From Wenzhouxiangella sp. XN79A (GTDB lineage: Bacteria > Pseudomonadota > Gammaproteobacteria > Xanthomonadales > Wenzhouxiangellaceae), in the NCBI RefSeq assembly GCF_012272825.1, contig NZ_JAAWWS010000124.1:1-44721 (forward strand): DNA of 44,721 nucleotides, in the 5' to 3' direction. The notes under the pieces were generated by a model. That model saw only the letters and a program-made list of their open reading frames with translations, was not told the DNA's origin and did not search any database. The position numbers were made by a program, and so were the translations under genes. Positions 42,412-44,721 of this stretch are shown here, one piece after another. Numbering within the stretch: the stretch's first letter is position 1; the number at the start of each line of letters is the position of its first letter.

Positions 42412-44136
42412 ATGGCATCGACTGTTGAATCCGTAACCGCCTCCCGCCTGCCCAGTACCGGCCGCCGGCTGGTCGACGAGGGCCTGCTCACCGAAGACGA
42501 AGCGCTGAAGGCGCTGGAGGGCGCGGCCGAGAAAGGCCGGACCTTCACCAGCCACCTGGTTCGGGAGAATCTGATCGACCCGACCGGCTTCGCCCACGTG
42601 GCGGCCAGCGAGTTCGGATTGCCCCTGCTCGATCTCAACGCCATCGATATCCGCCACTCGCCGAACGACAAGATCAAGGAAGACCTGATGCGCAAGCACC
42701 TGGTCTGCCCGGTCTACCAGCGCGGAAAACGGCTGTTCGTGGCGGTCGCCGACCCGACCAACCAGTCGGCGCTCGACGAGGTAGCGTTCACCACCGGCAT
42801 GAACATCGAAGCCGTGCTGGCTGCATCCGATTCGATCAACCAGGCGATCGATCGGGTGCTCGCCGGTTCCTCGCAGGCCTTCGATGAACTGACCGAGGGC
42901 GACGAGGACCTCGAGTCGCTGACCTTCGACCAGCAGCAGGACCAGGACCAGCAGCAGGACGATTCCTCGGACGACGCGCCGATCGTCCGCTTCGTCAACA
43001 AGGTCCTGATCGACGCGATCCGCAAGGACGCCTCCGACATCCATTTCGAGCCGTACGAAGACACCTACCGGATCCGGTTCCGGATGGACGGGGTGTTGAA
43101 GACGCAGATGCGGCCGCCGACCAAGATGGCCAGCCGCCTGTCGGCGCGCCTCAAGGTCATGTCCAGCCTCGATATCGCCGAGCGGCGCGTGCCGCAGGAC
43201 GGCCGCATCAAGCTCAATATCTCGAAGGGCCGCGCCTTCGACTTCCGTGTCTCGACCTGTCCCACGCTGTGGGGCGAGAAGGTCGTGCTGCGTATCCTCG
43301 ATTCCTCCGGCGCCTACCTCGGCCCGGAGAAGCTCGGCTTCGAGCCCGAGCAGAAGGACATCTACATGGAAGCCATCAGCAAGCCCTACGGCATGGTGCT
43401 GGTGACCGGCCCGACCGGTTCGGGCAAGACGGTGTCGCTGTACACCGCGCTCGGCCTCCTGAACCAGGAAGGCGTCAACATTTCCACGGTCGAGGACCCG
43501 GTCGAAATCCGGATGGCCGGCGTCAACCAGGTGCAGCAGAACAAGAAGCAGGGCCTGACCTTCGCGGCCGCGCTGCGTTCGTTCCTGCGCCAGGATCCCG
43601 ACATCATCATGGTCGGGGAAATCCGTGACCTGGAAACCGCCGAGATCGCCATCAAGGCCGCCCAGACCGGTCACCTGGTGCTCTCGACCCTGCATACCAA
43701 CGACGCGCCCCAGTCGATCACCCGACTGGCCAACATGGGTGTGCCGCCCTACAACATCGTCTCGGCCGTGCACATGGTCATGGCCCAGCGACTCGCGCGG
43801 ACGCTGCACAAGTGCAAGGTCCGAGAAGAGGACATCCCGGCCGAGGCCCTGCGCAAGATCGGGTTCACCGAAGAAGAAGTCGAGGAAGGTCTCGAGATCT
43901 ACACCAACAAGGGTTGCAATCAGTGCAACGACGGCTACAAGGGCCGGACCGGCGTGTTCCAGGTGATGCCCGTGACCGAAGAGATCGAGCAGGTCATTCT
44001 TTCCGGCGGCACTGCGCTGGAGATCGAGCGGCAGAGCAGGAAGGAAGGCGTCAACGACCTGCGGCGGTCGGCGTTGAACAAGGTCAAGGGGGGGGTGATC
44101 AGTCTGGTGGAGATGAACCGAGTCACCAAAGACTAG
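42412..44136 (+). CDS. pilB: Type IV pilus assembly ATPase PilB
   Basis: PilB is the hexameric cytoplasmic motor that drives pilus extension (GspE/PulE family). The 574 residues show the MshEN-like N-terminal domain (about 1–155; RRLVDEGLLTEDEALKAL) and a Gln/Asp-rich linker (FDQQQDQDQQQDDSS, about 170–185). N2 and the ATPase domain follow, with Walker A GPTGSGKT (333–340), Asp box, Walker B IIMVGEIRD and His box HLVLSTLHTND. The C-terminal zinc element has CNQCNDGYKGRTG, but its partner reads LHKCK, with one Cys instead of the usual CxxC. pilC and pilD do not follow; the gene stands alone before a repeat block and tRNA-Thr. Confidence 0.93.
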   Translation: MASTVESVTASRLPSTGRRLVDEGLLTEDEALKALEGAAEKGRTFTSHLVRENLIDPTGFAHVAASEFGLPLLDLNAIDIRHSPNDKIKEDLMRKHLVCPVYQRGKRLFVAVADPTNQSALDEVAFTTGMNIEAVLAASDSINQAIDRVLAGSSQAFDELTEGDEDLESLTFDQQQDQDQQQDDSSDDAPIVRFVNKVLIDAIRKDASDIHFEPYEDTYRIRFRMDGVLKTQMRPPTKMASRLSARLKVMSSLDIAERRVPQDGRIKLNISKGRAFDFRVSTCPTLWGEKVVLRILDSSGAYLGPEKLGFEPEQKDIYMEAISKPYGMVLVTGPTGSGKTVSLYTALGLLNQEGVNISTVEDPVEIRMAGVNQVQQNKKQGLTFAAALRSFLRQDPDIIMVGEIRDLETAEIAIKAAQTGHLVLSTLHTNDAPQSITRLANMGVPPYNIVSAVHMVMAQRLARTLHKCKVREEDIPAEALRKIGFTEEEVEEGLEIYTNKGCNQCNDGYKGRTGVFQVMPVTEEIEQVILSGGTALEIERQSRKEGVNDLRRSALNKVKGGVISLVEMNRVTKD

Positions 44137-44157
44137 AAAATCGACCATATCACTACT

Positions 44158-44189
44158 GAGCACCTGCCTGGCGGCGCCCGGCGGTGCTC
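44158..44189 (+). terminator. Hairpin after pilB
   Basis: GAGCACC (44158–44164) pairs with GGTGCTC (44183–44189), continuing after a one-base bulge with GCC/GGC. It lies 21 nt past the pilB stop and lacks a U-run. Its right arm is the first part of the repeat block. Confidence 0.4.
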
Positions 44190-44450
44190 GGATTCCTCAT
44201 GTGCCCGGCACGTACACTGCGGATCCTGCGCTCCGGCGGCCACCCGCAGCGAGCGTCCCAACGGCACCACGAACGATTTTCCACCATTCAGAACAGACGT
44301 CCGGCGGTGCTCGGAATCCTCATGTACCCGAACGTACACTGCGGTTCCTGCGCTCCGGCGGCCACCCGCAGCGAGCGTCCCAACGGCACCACGAACGATT
44401 TTTGACCGTAGAACCGCCGACGTCCGGCGATGCTGCTCGGTTTTCCTCAC
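44178..44450. repeat. Tandem repeat, unit about 123 nt, 2.2 copies
   Basis: Copy 1 spans about 44178–44300 and copy 2 about 44301–44423. A partial third (CCGGCGATGCTGCTCGG and a little more) runs to about 44450. The block 44212–44280 recurs at 44334–44402 with one substitution in 69 bases, while the ends of the units have drifted and carry compensating one-base indels. Each unit contains the inverted pair CTGCGG/CCGCAG about 20 nt apart. The block fills most of the 432-nt gap between pilB and tRNA-Thr, which otherwise holds the pilB hairpin and the tRNA promoter. I do not believe it encodes protein. Confidence 0.9.
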
Positions 44451-44502
44451 CGACTCACGCGTCCTCTGACGACCCCTGATCGATTCCTGACCAACTCGGG
44501 GC

Positions 44503-44532
44503 TTCCCACCGACCGGGAAGTTGTCTTACAAT
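44503..44532 (+). promoter_or_regulatory. Promoter of tRNA-Thr
   Basis: TTCCCA (44503–44508), an 18-nt spacer and TACAAT (44527–44532) are followed by the GC-rich ACGCGGC discriminator. A palindrome CTTCCC/GGGAAG (44502–44520) covers the -35 element. Confidence 0.6.
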
Positions 44533-44568
44533 ACGCGGCTTGCCGCAATCGCGGCTGTTCTTGCCAGT

Positions 44569-44644
44569 GCCGGTGTAGCTCAGGTGGTAGAGCAACGCAT
44601 TCGTAATGCGTGGGTCGGCGGTTCGAATCCGTCCACCGGCACCA
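44569..44644 (+). tRNA. tRNA-Thr (anticodon CGT)
   Basis: A 76-nt tRNA. The acceptor stem is GCCGGTG/CACCGGC, the anticodon stem ACGCA/TGCGT, and the loop TTCGTAA presents CGT. The T-arm has GGTTCGAATCC and the CCA end is encoded. No gene is recognisable in the remaining 77 nt of the window. Confidence 0.97.
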
Positions 44645-44721
44645 TTTCCGGATTTCGGCGCCCAACGCTGCCGATGCGCCCGCGTCGCCAGGCGCACGAT
44701 TCGAACCGCCGACCATCAACA

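Noticed and set aside
44133-44450. Open frames on both strands through the tandem repeat
   Set aside because: The repeat unit is near a multiple of three so frames stay open by chance; the core is conserved at all codon positions and one-base indels break the frame alignment between copies.

Overview
The window is about 45 kb of high-GC bacterial chromosome. The translation-machinery proteins are of gammaproteobacterial type. The gene sets tuf–trpT–secE–nusG–rplKAJL–rpoBC, rpsP–rimM–trmD–rplS and initiator tRNA–rimP–nusA–infB–rbfA–truB, together with YbiI, YdcH and PilB proteins, fit a free-living gammaproteobacterium on the Xanthomonadales/Chromatiales side. A Wenzhouxiangella-like organism is my guess from protein style; I could not run a search to confirm it. 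I see no phage, plasmid, insertion sequence, CRISPR array or rRNA operon.

Region 1 (1–13.3 kb, + strand) is transcription and translation core: EF-Tu, tRNA-Trp, SecE, NusG, L11, L1, L10, L7/L12, RpoB and RpoC. The control elements are unusually readable. The L10 leader has a bulged hairpin and two mutually exclusive hairpins, one of which hides the rplJ ribosome binding site. A strong attenuator-like terminator lies between rplL and rpoB. Region 2 (13.3–15.6 kb) follows directly with rpsP–rimM–trmD–rplS; the rpsL–rpsG–fusA genes that usually follow rpoC are absent here. Region 3 (15.6–19.5 kb) holds a DUF4442 hotdog protein, a bactofilin and an M23 peptidase on the – strand whose genes overlap by 97 nt, and htpG behind a textbook heat-shock (sigma-32) promoter. 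Region 4 (19.5–25.9 kb) is initiator tRNA, a terminator, then rimP–nusA–infB–rbfA–truB.

Region 5 (25.9–44.7 kb) is accessory metabolism and envelope genes. It has an ArsR-family regulator with the two cysteines of the BigR/SqrR persulfide sensors, divergent from a large fused B12-dependent acyl-CoA mutase (IcmF-like). It also has a secreted M14 carboxypeptidase translationally coupled to a secreted helical protein of unknown function; YdcH, YjdF-like and YbiI proteins; a PhoD-like phosphodiesterase; a decayed pirin gene; a DUF2946 protein plus an OprC-like TonB-dependent copper receptor; an unrecognised two-TM protein; a secreted S9 peptidase; and an orphan PilB ATPase. The window closes with a ~123-nt tandem repeat and tRNA-Thr(CGT).

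No wholly new multigene system is evident. The best leads are the putative persulfide sensor facing the variant IcmF, the rplJ leader switch, the M14/helical-protein pair, the overlapping M23–bactofilin pair, the internally deleted pirin pseudogene and the repeat block at the end.
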